Shown here piece by piece: positions 23,175 through 31,274 of a DNA stretch of 64,000 bases (its first letter is position 1; each line of letters opens with the position of its first letter). The notes beneath the pieces were generated by a model that saw only the letters and a program-made list of their open reading frames with translations, was not told the DNA's origin and ran no database searches. The stretch is from Streptomyces sp. A1136 (lineage in GTDB: Bacteria; Actinomycetota; Actinomycetes; Streptomycetales; Streptomycetaceae), in NCBI RefSeq assembly GCF_004795055.1, contig NZ_SSBJ01000025.1, positions 1 through 64,000 on the forward strand, in the 5' to 3' direction. Both the position numbers and the translations under genes were made by a program.

Positions 23175-24224
23175 GTGAGCTACAAGGCTGAGTACATCTG
23201 GATCGACGGCACCGAGCCGACGGCGAAGCTGCGCTCCAAGACGAAGATCATCAGCGGGGACCCCGCCCCGCTCGCGGGCCCCGCCGAAGGGAGCGCGCTC
23301 CCGGTGTGGGGCTTCGACGGTTCGAGCACCAACCAGGCCGAGGGACATGCCTCCGACCGCGTGCTCCAGCCCGTCTTCTCCTGCCCGGACCCGATTCGCG
23401 GCGGGGCGAACGTGCTGGTGCTGTGCGAGGTGCTGAACATCGACATGACCCCGCACGAGTCGAACACCCGCGCGCTGCTGCGTCCCGTCGCGGAGAAGTT
23501 CGCCGGACAGGAGCCGATCTTCGGCATCGAGCAGGAGTACACCTTCTTCGACGGGACCCGCCCGCTCGGCTTCCCGGTGAACGGCTTCCCGGCCGCGCAG
23601 GGCGGCTACTACTGCGGCGTCGGCGCGGACGAGATCTTCGGGCGCGAGATCGTCGAGAAGCACCTGGACCACTGCCTCGCGGCGGGACTCGCCATCTCCG
23701 GCATCAACGCCGAGGTCATGCCCGGCCAATGGGAGTTCCAGGTCGGTCCGGTCGGTCCGCTGGAGGTCTCCGACCAGCTGTGGATCGCCCGCTGGCTGCT
23801 GTACCGCACGGCCGAGGACTTCAACGTCTCCGCGACGCTGAACCCGAAGCCGGTGAAGGGCGACTGGAACGGCGCGGGCGCGCACACCAACTTCTCCACG
23901 AAGGCGATGCGCGAGGACTACCGCGCGATCATCTCGGCGTGCGAGGCCCTGGGCGAGGGCTCCAAGCCGATGGACCACGTGAAGAACTACGGCGCCGGCA
24001 TCGACGAGCGCCTGACGGGTCTGCACGAGACGGCGCCGTGGAACGAGTTCAGCTACGGGGTCTCCGACCGGGGCGCGTCGGTCCGCATCCCGTGGCAGGT
24101 GGAGAAGGACGGCAAGGGGTACATCGAGGACCGCCGCCCGAACGCCAACGTGGACCCGTACGTGGTGACCCGTCTGATCACCGACACCTGCTGCACCGGC
24201 CTGGAGCGGGACGGCCTCGCCTGA
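23175..24224 (+). CDS. glnII: Glutamine synthetase type II
   Basis: Eukaryote-like glutamine synthetase of 349 residues, a second assimilatory enzyme found in streptomycetes and rhizobia. Motifs: VWGFDGSSTNQAEGH (about residue 43), the metal-binding FGIEQEYTF (about 115), PGQWEFQVGP, NGAGAHTNFST, and RRPNANVDPYVVTRLI near the end. It lacks the adenylylation segment of GSI, so GlnE should not modify it. GTG 23175 has a GAAGGA box; an in-frame ATG at 23166 is the alternative. A GlnR-type box suggests nitrogen control. Confidence 0.97.
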   Translation: MSYKAEYIWIDGTEPTAKLRSKTKIISGDPAPLAGPAEGSALPVWGFDGSSTNQAEGHASDRVLQPVFSCPDPIRGGANVLVLCEVLNIDMTPHESNTRALLRPVAEKFAGQEPIFGIEQEYTFFDGTRPLGFPVNGFPAAQGGYYCGVGADEIFGREIVEKHLDHCLAAGLAISGINAEVMPGQWEFQVGPVGPLEVSDQLWIARWLLYRTAEDFNVSATLNPKPVKGDWNGAGAHTNFSTKAMREDYRAIISACEALGEGSKPMDHVKNYGAGIDERLTGLHETAPWNEFSYGVSDRGASVRIPWQVEKDGKGYIEDRRPNANVDPYVVTRLITDTCCTGLERDGLA

Positions 24225-24243
24225 CCGCTCCCTGACCGCTCCC

Positions 24244-24274
24244 GGCCCGCCGACCTCCCCGCGGTCGGCGGGCC
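24244..24274 (+). terminator. Terminator after glnII
   Basis: Perfect 12-bp stem: GGCCCGCCGACC (24244-24255), 7-base loop, complement at 24263-24274. It starts 20 bases after the stop. Confidence 0.8.
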
Positions 24275-24463
24275 ACCGGGACGGATCTGCCCGGCATGCG
24301 ATACGGAAAGCGGAACCGGGGCCCCTCAGCCGGGTTCGAAGACCCGACGTTTTGTTCGGTTCGGGGTGGTATCGCACGGTCGGTGCGACTGAATATGAGA
24401 TTCCGATCCACCAAGTGAGACGCACTCTGCCCCGGACCCCGCACATCTGCTTGAATGACGCCC

Positions 24464-24583
24464 ATGGCCAGCCACTCGCACACCTCGTCAGGTCGCAGCG
24501 ACCTGGAGCCGTTCTGGCCGTCCCGTCAGAACCACGATTTCGACCGGGTGTGTTGCCGCGCGGAGAACGCGCCGGCCCTCTAA
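24464..24583 (+). CDS. Short Cys-Cys leader ORF before the winged-helix gene
   Basis: A 39-codon frame starting MASHSHTSSGRSDLEPFWPS and ending HDFDRVCCRAENAPAL. It lies in the gap between glnII and the winged-helix gene, ends 116 bases before that gene, and begins 7 bases after TTGAAT (24451-24456), a possible leaderless start. The consecutive cysteines near the end resemble cysteine-responsive leader peptides described in actinobacteria. There is no direct proof that it is translated; the calling rests on position, composition and the motif. Confidence 0.45.
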   Translation: MASHSHTSSGRSDLEPFWPSRQNHDFDRVCCRAENAPAL

Positions 24584-24699
24584 AGCCTCCGGGACCCCTC
24601 TACTCAGAACCTCCCCGAGGCCTTCGGTCTGCGCGGTACGACAACGACGACGTAGGTACGTCTCCTGCCGACCACTCCGCGTGAAAGAGCTGACCACTC

Positions 24700-25290
24700 A
24701 TGGCGAACACCCGCTCCATCACTTCTGCCGCGTCCGCTGCGACCTCCGCCCCCCTGACCTATCCGTCCGGCCCGCGCCACCGGCTGCGCGCCGTGGACCG
24801 GGACGAGGTGGCCCGGGTGGTGGACCTGCTCCCGCCCGGCGCCACCTGGTTGCCCGCGCCCCAGCACTCGTTGCCGGCGCTACCCGGGCACCCGCCGATG
24901 GTCGGCTACCTGGTCCTCGTACCGGCCGATCAGCAGCCCCCCATCGCCTTCGCCCCGCATTCCGTTCCTCCGGCGAAGACCGCCCCCGCGACCCCGGAGA
25001 CCACCGGCGACGCCCTCGTACGGATCGACCCGGCGCGGCGCACCGCCGAAGTCGACGGCCGCGTCATGGACCTGACGTACCTGGAGTTCGAGCTGCTGGC
25101 CCACCTGGTGGCGCACCCGCACCGGGTGCACAGCCGGGACCAGTTGGTCACCACGGTCTGGGGCTACGGCCATGTCGGTGACGGCCGGACGGTCGACGTC
25201 CACATCGCCCGCCTGCGCCGCAAGCTGGGCGCGGCCCACCGCGACGCGATCCAGACCGTACGCCGGGTGGGCTACAAGTACGCCCCCTGA
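24700..25290 (+). CDS. Orphan winged-helix regulator (OmpR/PhoB DNA-binding domain)
   Basis: A 196-residue protein. The C-terminal 95 residues are a complete OmpR/PhoB winged helix: VDGRVMDLTYLEFELLAHLV, HSRDQLVTTVWGYGH, GRTVDVHIARLRRKLG and IQTVRRVGYKYAP. The N-terminal 100 residues are not a receiver domain; no phospho-acceptor Asp pocket is visible, only a Pro-rich stretch with MVGYLVLVPAD. It should therefore be regulated by something other than a partner kinase. ATG 24700 follows GAAAGAG. Location next to glnII and behind a Cys-Cys leader ORF hints at nitrogen or sulfur control, which is inference. Confidence 0.85.
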   Translation: MANTRSITSAASAATSAPLTYPSGPRHRLRAVDRDEVARVVDLLPPGATWLPAPQHSLPALPGHPPMVGYLVLVPADQQPPIAFAPHSVPPAKTAPATPETTGDALVRIDPARRTAEVDGRVMDLTYLEFELLAHLVAHPHRVHSRDQLVTTVWGYGHVGDGRTVDVHIARLRRKLGAAHRDAIQTVRRVGYKYAP

Positions 25291-25304
25291 GCCGGCGGGC
25301 CGCC

Positions 25305-25346
25305 GGGTGGGCCCGTACGCGCGAGGAGGCGCGTACGGGCCCACCC
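25305..25346. terminator. Bidirectional terminator
   Basis: A perfect 18-bp stem, GGGTGGGCCCGTACGCGC (25305-25322) with its complement at 25329-25346, between the convergent winged-helix and PepSY genes. Confidence 0.85.
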
Positions 25347-25356
25347 GCTCGTCGCC

Positions 25357-26835
25357 CTAGACGCCGGCCGGGCGGCGGCGGGCGGCGAAGCCGAGGAGTG
25401 CGTCGACCGCCAGGAAGGCCGTCAGGCTGATCCCCAGCATCGGCACGAACCAGCCCACCACCGCCGTCACCGCCGCGAGCGGCAACAACAGCGTCACGGG
25501 CAGCTTGCGCCACGCCCCGCACGGGTGGGCGCGACCGGCCGAGAACACGCGTTCCTTGGTCGGCCGCCGCAGCCACCACATCCGGTATCCCCAGAAGACG
25601 AGGAACATCAGCGCGACGGCCAGTGCCGCCAGGGCCAGTTGGTTGACGATCCCGAAGGTCAGGCCCATGTGCAGGTCGATGCCGAAGCGGGTCATCTTCG
25701 CGAGCAACGGGTAATCGGCGAAGCGCAGTTCGTCGATGACCTTGCCGTCGGCGGGGTCGACGGCGACGGAGTCGAGGTGTACGGGCACCTGCTTGTCCGC
25801 CTCCTTGATGACGTACCCCTTGCCCCCGGCGGGCAGCGTCACCCGGAGCGACTCGGTGACGCCGGCGGCCCGGGCGGCGGCCACGGCGCGGTCGATGCCG
25901 ATGTCCGCCGTCGGCGGCTGCGGCGGCATCTCCATGCCGTCGGGCATGACGTGGCCCGCGTGCTCGCCCCCGCCCTCGGCTCCGGCAACGGCGGGCGCGT
26001 GCGGGGCGGACAGCCCGGCGGAGACGGACGGGGTGGCGCCGCCGAGGCCGTCCTGGAGCCGTCCGATGTGCTCACCGGCGTACTCCGACCAGGTCAGACC
26101 GGTGGCGGAGAGGGCGACGAGTCCCGCCGCGGCCCACAGGCCCACCGCCCCGTGCCAGGACAGGGTCCGGCGGCGACCGGTCGCGGCGCGGTCGGGCAGG
26201 ACGAGGCGGACCCCGCGTGCGCGGCGGCGGCCGATCCACAGGGCGAGACCGCCCAGCGCCACCACCCACAGCCAGCTGGCGGCCAGTTCGCTGTAGGCGC
26301 GGCCGAACGCGCCCAACCGGAGGTCGGCGTGGAGTCCGCTCAGCCAGGCGCGCAACGGCAGGGCGTCCCCGGCGGTGGTGAGTTGCCCGCGTACGTCCGC
26401 CGTGTACGGATCGACGAACACGGTCAGGGTCTCGTCGTCCGCGAGGCCCGGGCTGTTCATGATCACCCGGGTGGTCGCCTCGGCGTCGGGCGCGGGCCAC
26501 ACGGCCACGACCTCGCCCTTCGGCGCGGCCTTCTCGGCCGCCTCGACCTGGTCGCCGAGCGGCAGGGCATGGTCACCGACGCGGGCGACGGTCAACTCGT
26601 CGGAGTAGAGGATCTTCTCGACCTGCCAGGAGCCGGCGTACAGCAGCCCGGTGGCGGCGGCGAGGAACAACAACGGGGCTATCAGCAGGCCGGCGTAGAA
26701 GTGCGTGCGCAGGAGCAGCGGTCGCAGCGCGGCCCAGGCTCCCGGGGTGCGCGCGGTCGGTCCGTCGGCGCGCGCGTCGGAGACAGGGGCGTCGGCCGTC
26801 CGCGTGGGATCGGCCTGGAGCTCGTCAAAAGACAT
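25357..26835 (-). CDS. PepSY domain membrane protein (PepSY_TM family)
   Basis: A 492-residue protein of the PepSY-associated membrane family. Helix 1 (about residues 43-65: HFYAGLLIAPLLFLAAATGL) is followed by an extracytoplasmic PepSY domain, a second helix near 185-205, a third in WHGAVGLWAAAGLVALSATG, a second PepSY region with DLHMGLTFGIVNQLALAALA, and final helices. A Met/His-rich loop (EHAGHVMPDGMEMPPQPP) is a plausible copper ligand. ATG 26835 follows CAGGAC. The adjacent upstream gene also encodes a Met/His-rich membrane protein, so a copper or heme-related role is inferred. Confidence 0.85.
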   Translation of the reverse strand: MSFDELQADPTRTADAPVSDARADGPTARTPGAWAALRPLLLRTHFYAGLLIAPLLFLAAATGLLYAGSWQVEKILYSDELTVARVGDHALPLGDQVEAAEKAAPKGEVVAVWPAPDAEATTRVIMNSPGLADDETLTVFVDPYTADVRGQLTTAGDALPLRAWLSGLHADLRLGAFGRAYSELAASWLWVVALGGLALWIGRRRARGVRLVLPDRAATGRRRTLSWHGAVGLWAAAGLVALSATGLTWSEYAGEHIGRLQDGLGGATPSVSAGLSAPHAPAVAGAEGGGEHAGHVMPDGMEMPPQPPTADIGIDRAVAAARAAGVTESLRVTLPAGGKGYVIKEADKQVPVHLDSVAVDPADGKVIDELRFADYPLLAKMTRFGIDLHMGLTFGIVNQLALAALAVALMFLVFWGYRMWWLRRPTKERVFSAGRAHPCGAWRKLPVTLLLPLAAVTAVVGWFVPMLGISLTAFLAVDALLGFAARRRPAGV

Positions 26836-26897
26836 GGGTGTCCTGAAAGTCGGCGAAGGCATGGGTGACGGGCCCCTGGCCTCGCCGCACGCGCCTC

Positions 26898-27605
26898 TCA
26901 GGCGGGGATGGACCGGCCGGGGGCCGTTGCTCGGGTGTCTCGCCGGACCGGGGGCCCGCGCCGGACGACGGTGTGGGCCGGCACGGCCCCGCGCAGCCGA
27001 CGCGGCGGTTCGTACGGGGCGCGGTACCCGACCGGCGCCGGCTCGGGGGCCATTCGGGTCCGCAGGAGGACCAACGCGCGGGCGAGCGGGCGGGCCGCGA
27101 GGAGCGCGGCGGCTCCCAGGGTCGCGGCGAGCCGGAACACGGCCGCCTCGCCCCAGGCCAACCAGGCGGCGCAGAAGACCCCGGCGAGGACGTGCGCCGC
27201 GATCATGCCGAGGCCGCCGTGCCCGTGACCGGCCATGCCGGCCATGTCCGCCATACCGGGGGTGTCGGCGCCCATGGCGCTCATGTCCATGCCCGCCATG
27301 TGGTGGTGCGTGGGCATCGGCGCGGACGCGGTGACCGAATCCCGCCCGGCCGCCTGACTCCCGGTGAAGGCCAGGTGCAGCGCCCCTTGGGCGGCGAGCA
27401 GGGCGGCGGTGATCGCGAGCGGACCCCGCCGTCGCCCGGCGGCGAGCCAGGCGAGAGCACCGATCACCGCGAAGGAGGACAGAAACCCCGAAGCCGGGAT
27501 ATCCCTCCCGGACATGAACGAATGCCCTACCCCGCCCAAGGCGACGCACACCGCCGCGAACATCGCGGCCCGCAGGGCACGCATCGGCGCGCGGGAGTCA
27601 GACAT
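26898..27605 (-). CDS. His/Met-rich membrane protein, possibly copper-related
   Basis: A 235-residue integral membrane protein with about five helices (near residues 12-30, 40-55, 62-80, 130-150 and 155-172). Between helices 3 and 4 is a striking metal-ligand loop: MPTHHHMAGMDMSAMGADTP followed by MADMAGMAGHGHGG. The C-terminal 60 residues are Arg/Pro-rich and cytoplasmic. The loop composition is typical of copper-binding proteins. Its position 62 bases upstream of the PepSY gene on the same strand supports joint function. Specific family not recognised. Confidence 0.75.
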   Translation of the reverse strand: MSDSRAPMRALRAAMFAAVCVALGGVGHSFMSGRDIPASGFLSSFAVIGALAWLAAGRRRGPLAITAALLAAQGALHLAFTGSQAAGRDSVTASAPMPTHHHMAGMDMSAMGADTPGMADMAGMAGHGHGGLGMIAAHVLAGVFCAAWLAWGEAAVFRLAATLGAAALLAARPLARALVLLRTRMAPEPAPVGYRAPYEPPRRLRGAVPAHTVVRRGPPVRRDTRATAPGRSIPA

Positions 27606-27683
27606 GTCCGGCTCATGTTCCCATGACCCCGACGCCGCCCACGAGGAGGCCGTGTCGGATCATGGTCGGGTGAAACTGCCGCC

Positions 27684-28362
27684 GTGGTCGTCGCCGTCCT
27701 CTTGGTCGCCGTGGTCGTCGCCGCCGTCTTCCTGGTCGCCGTCCTCCCGGGCGCCGTCCTCCTGGGCGGTGCCGCTCGGGGTCGTCTACACCGGCGGGGT
27801 CCAGCTCGGTGCCCACGCGCTGGAGCGGCTGGGCCCGCGGACGCGGGACCGGGTGCTGCGCCGTTGCTCGACGAACGTCGACAACCTGGACGCGGGCCGC
27901 TGGGAGACCCTGCTCAGCAGTGCCTTCACGGTCGAGGAGCCCATGCCGCTGCCCTACGCGCTGCTGCTGGTCGCGGTGCTCGGGTACGCGGAGTACGCGC
28001 ACGGCGCCTGGTGGACGGCGTCCGTGTTCCTCTTCGGGCACGCGAGCGCGACCCTGCTCGTGTACGGGGTGCTGCGGCGCGGGGCCGACCGCGAGACGCG
28101 CCGGGCCTTGGACGTGGGCACCAGCTACGGGTTCAACGCCGTGCTCGGCGCGCTCACCTCGGCACTGCCGCGCGGGCCCGTACGCGGCGCCGCCCGGGTG
28201 GGGCTCCTGGCCCTCGCCGCCCGACCGGTGCTCCGGCGCGGGCGCACCTTCACCGACGTCGGACACCTCGTCGCGCTGGGGATCGGCATCGCCCTCTCCC
28301 TGGCCGTCGATTGTCCTTCCGGGGTGAACCATCAGAAAATCGGCCCCACCAGACCCGTATGA
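27684..28362 (+). CDS. Rhomboid-like membrane protein, probable frameshift
   Basis: From about 27782 on, the frame ending at 28362 reads like a rhomboid-related membrane protein: STNVDNLDAGRWETLLSSAF, then LPYALLLVAVLGYAEYAHGA and WWTASVFLFGHASATLLVYG. Upstream in that frame the sequence turns into a Trp/Ser/Pro repeat, whereas the neighbouring frame from GTG 27684 encodes an ideal membrane helix (VVVAVLLVAVVVAAVFLVAV) with proper G-first codons. Removing one G from the run at 27778-27781 joins both into one protein. If no error exists, translation could begin at GTG 27652 or 27769 in the downstream frame. The catalytic Ser-His pair of true rhomboid proteases is not evident. Confidence 0.65.
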
Positions 28363-28381
28363 AACGAGCCGGAGCCGCCCG

Positions 28382-29182
28382 ATGACCGCCACCCCCTCCA
28401 CCACCGTCGCGAACCTCCGCGACCTCGGCGGCACCCCGCTCGCGGACGGCCGCACCGTCCGCCCGGGGCTGGTGCTGCGCTCCGGCGCGCTGGACCGGCT
28501 CGACCCGGACGCCGATCCGGCGGTGGCCGGGCTGGGCATCCGCACGGTCATCGACTTCCGCACCGACGCCGAGCGCGCCGACCACCCCGACCGGCTGCCG
28601 ACCGGGGCGCGGCTGCTGGCACGCGACGTCCTGGCGGACCGCCTCCGGGCCGGCATAGGGAAGGTGCCCCCGGCCGCCCAGCTCAAGGACCTGATGGCGG
28701 ATCCGATCGTGGCCGAGGAGTACCTGGGCGGGGGCAAGGCGCAGGCCGTCTTCGGGGAGGTCTACCGGTCCTTCGTGAACTCGGCCTCCGCGCACGCCGC
28801 CTACCGGTTGCTGCTCACCGAGGCCGCCGATCCGCAGGCCGGCCCGCTGCTGTTCCACTGCACCGCGGGCAAGGACCGCACGGGGTGGGGCGCGACCGTC
28901 ATCCTCTCGCTCCTCGGCGCGGACGAAGACACCCTGATGGCCGAATACATGTCGGTGAACCCGGCCGTCAAGCGGACCTTCGCGCCCATGATCGAGGGCT
29001 TCACGGCGGCCGGCGGCGACCCCGAGATCGCCCTGGCGCTGATCGGGGTGTTCCCCTCCTACCTCCAGACGGCGCTGGAGGAGGTCGCCACCCGTTTCGG
29101 CTCCATGGAGAAGTACGTGCGGGAGGGGCTCGGCGTCGCCGACGAGACCGTCGAGGCGCTACGGACCCACCTGATCGCCTGA
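28382..29182 (+). CDS. Tyrosine-protein phosphatase (Y_phosphatase3 family)
   Basis: A 266-residue dual-specificity-type phosphatase. The N-terminus NLRDLGGTPLADGRTVRPGL and RSGAL are family marks, IDFRTDAERADHP follows, and the P-loop HCTAGKDRTG (about residues 159-168) holds the nucleophilic Cys and the phosphate-binding Arg. The protein is soluble, with no signal peptide. It follows the rhomboid-like gene by 19 bases and may share its transcript. Substrates in streptomycetes are not known. Confidence 0.92.
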   Translation: MTATPSTTVANLRDLGGTPLADGRTVRPGLVLRSGALDRLDPDADPAVAGLGIRTVIDFRTDAERADHPDRLPTGARLLARDVLADRLRAGIGKVPPAAQLKDLMADPIVAEEYLGGGKAQAVFGEVYRSFVNSASAHAAYRLLLTEAADPQAGPLLFHCTAGKDRTGWGATVILSLLGADEDTLMAEYMSVNPAVKRTFAPMIEGFTAAGGDPEIALALIGVFPSYLQTALEEVATRFGSMEKYVREGLGVADETVEALRTHLIA

Positions 29183-29271
29183 GGGCGCCGGACCGCCGAC
29201 GCAGCGCGGAATCGCCCGAACGGGTGCGCGGAAGCGGGTGACCATCCGACGATTCGTTCGTTCTGCTGAAC

Positions 29272-31200
29272 GTGACTGCGCCGGATACCGCCACCCGCCC
29301 CCTGCCTCCCCTGACGCCCGGCCTGGAACAGGCCGAGGCCGCCATCGTCGAGCACTACCCGCGGCTGGTGCGGCTCGCCTACCTGGTGCTGCCGCCCTCC
29401 CTCGGGCGCAACCGACGGGTGCTCACGGCCCACTCGCTGACCCAGCGGGCACTGCCGCGCGGCCGCCGGGGGAGCGATGACGCGGTGCGCGGTGGGGTCC
29501 CGGCGCAGCGGGACGGCCTGGAGGGCCCCGAGTCGGGGTACCCGTACGTGCGGCTGCGCGTGTTGCGCGCCGCCCTGGAGGCGGGCGTCCCGTTCACCTT
29601 CCGGGCGCTCCCGCTGCGGGGGCAGTTGCCCCGGGTGCTCCCCCAGGTCTGGGGGCTGCGCCTGTTCCCGCGCTCGGGCGGGGCCGAGGAACTGGCGTTG
29701 GACCAGTGGTTGACCACCCTGAGCGGTCCCGGGCGGGCGGCCTGCGTGCTGCGGGCGCTGGAGGGGCTGGCGGAGCCGGACGTCCTGAGGGTGCTCGCGG
29801 ACGCCGGGGTCGCGAACCCGGCGGGGGCGGTCGCGGAGTCCGGCGACCCGGTGCACGACGCCCTCTTCGCCTCCCCCGAGTTCGATCCGTGCGTGCTCCA
29901 GGCCCGGCCCACCGACCTCTTGCGGCGGCGTCGGTTCACCCGGGCCGGGATCGCCGCCGCGGCCGCCCTCGCGGTGTGCGGCACCCTGCTCGCCCTGCCG
30001 GGCGGGGGCTGGGGCTCGGACGGGCCCGCCGCCCCGCCGTACGCGAAGAACGCCGTGGCGGAGCAGGCGCTCGACCCCGGGCAACTGGTCCGCGTCCCGC
30101 CCACCCTCTGGCGCACCTCCTCCCGTACGGACTTCTCCGCCTGGCCGGCCCGCGGCGACCGTGCCGACGACACCGCGCTGCTGCGCCGGGCGCTCGCGGT
30201 GTGGGCCCGCCCCGGCCGCTCGGTGGTCGTCTCAGCCACCCCCGGGACCCCGTCGGGGCCGCCGATGGGCCCGCCGCAGCTTCTGTTCGCGGGGGCCGTG
30301 GACCAGGCCGTGGTGGTCCTGCTGTACGACGGTCTGCGCGTGGTCCGCTACGCCGAGCCGCGCGGCGGCACCGCCGGCGCCGCCCTCGACTTCGCCCGCA
30401 CGGACGGGGCCTCCGCGGACTCCGCGACGGCTCTGGTGCTCAGCCGGGTCGACGGCAACGTCCGCTACCTGGCGGCCCCCTGGGTGCTCGGTGCCGCGCT
30501 GCGGGACCTGCTCAAGCCGGGCGAGTCGCCCTCGCCGTTGAAGCTGACCCCGGACGGGATGACGCCGCCGGTACCCGGCCCCGCCCCGACGGGCTCCTGT
30601 ACGAGCTGGAACGCCCTGGCCCTGACGGGCGACGGCGCCACCCGGCTGGTGACGGACCTCGGTGAACTGACCCCGGTCCGACTGACCTCGGGCGCGCCGG
30701 GCGCCGAGCGCGACGTGACGGAGGCGGCCGAGCTGGGCGAGTGGTCGCGGACGGCGTGCCTGCTGCCCTCGGTCCGCTCGCACGGGGTGCGCACCGTCAA
30801 CGCCTGGACGTACGCGAAGCAGCCGTTGCCCGAGGGGGACGGGACGGCGACCTGGCTGTGCAGCCGGGCCGAGACCTGGCAGGGCACCGCGGACCGGGTC
30901 CAGGCCCAGTTCCTGGCTCCGGGCGCGCCGCTCGCGGCCCAGGCCGCCAAGGCGGAGGGCTCCCCCGCGTGCGGTCCCCGGCAGCCCCGGGTGCTCGCGG
31001 GCGTGCTGTGGAAGTCGAAGGGAGGCCAGTGGTACGTCCTGGCGGCGGGCAGCGCCCAGTTCACCTCCCTCTCCGCGTCCGGGGGCGGGGTGAACGGGAG
31101 CGCGAACGGGAACCGGCTCGCGGTGAAGGCGGCCCAGGGCGCGCAGGTCGACCTCTCGGGCCGGCTCACGGACGGCACGAAGGCGGAAGCCCTGCGCTGA
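29272..31200 (+). CDS. Membrane protein with sigma-factor-like N-terminus
   Basis: A 642-residue protein. Residues about 15-65 (LEQAEAAIVEHYPRLVRLAY, then RRVLTAHSLTQRALP) resemble region 2 of ECF sigma factors; a degenerate helical part (to about 200, including LSGPGRAACVLRALEGLAEP) recalls region 4. One membrane helix follows at about 225-245 (RAGIAAAAALAVCGTLLALP), then a roughly 390-residue extracytoplasmic domain without recognisable motif. This arrangement would be an anti-sigma-like or membrane-tethered sigma-like sensor. Function unknown. Start GTG 29272 has no clear ribosome binding site. Confidence 0.75.
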   Translation: MTAPDTATRPLPPLTPGLEQAEAAIVEHYPRLVRLAYLVLPPSLGRNRRVLTAHSLTQRALPRGRRGSDDAVRGGVPAQRDGLEGPESGYPYVRLRVLRAALEAGVPFTFRALPLRGQLPRVLPQVWGLRLFPRSGGAEELALDQWLTTLSGPGRAACVLRALEGLAEPDVLRVLADAGVANPAGAVAESGDPVHDALFASPEFDPCVLQARPTDLLRRRRFTRAGIAAAAALAVCGTLLALPGGGWGSDGPAAPPYAKNAVAEQALDPGQLVRVPPTLWRTSSRTDFSAWPARGDRADDTALLRRALAVWARPGRSVVVSATPGTPSGPPMGPPQLLFAGAVDQAVVVLLYDGLRVVRYAEPRGGTAGAALDFARTDGASADSATALVLSRVDGNVRYLAAPWVLGAALRDLLKPGESPSPLKLTPDGMTPPVPGPAPTGSCTSWNALALTGDGATRLVTDLGELTPVRLTSGAPGAERDVTEAAELGEWSRTACLLPSVRSHGVRTVNAWTYAKQPLPEGDGTATWLCSRAETWQGTADRVQAQFLAPGAPLAAQAAKAEGSPACGPRQPRVLAGVLWKSKGGQWYVLAAGSAQFTSLSASGGGVNGSANGNRLAVKAAQGAQVDLSGRLTDGTKAEALR

Positions 31201-31262
31201 CGAAGGCGACGGCCGCGCGGAAAATCCGGGTGCGAGGGCTTCTGCTCGCCCCTACCCCTCAG

Positions 31263-31268
31263 TACATT
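31263..31268 (+). promoter_or_regulatory. -10 box TACATT of the leaderless hydrolase gene
   Basis: TACATT ends exactly 6 bases before ATG 31275. Confidence 0.5.
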
Positions 31269-31274
31269 GACGCC

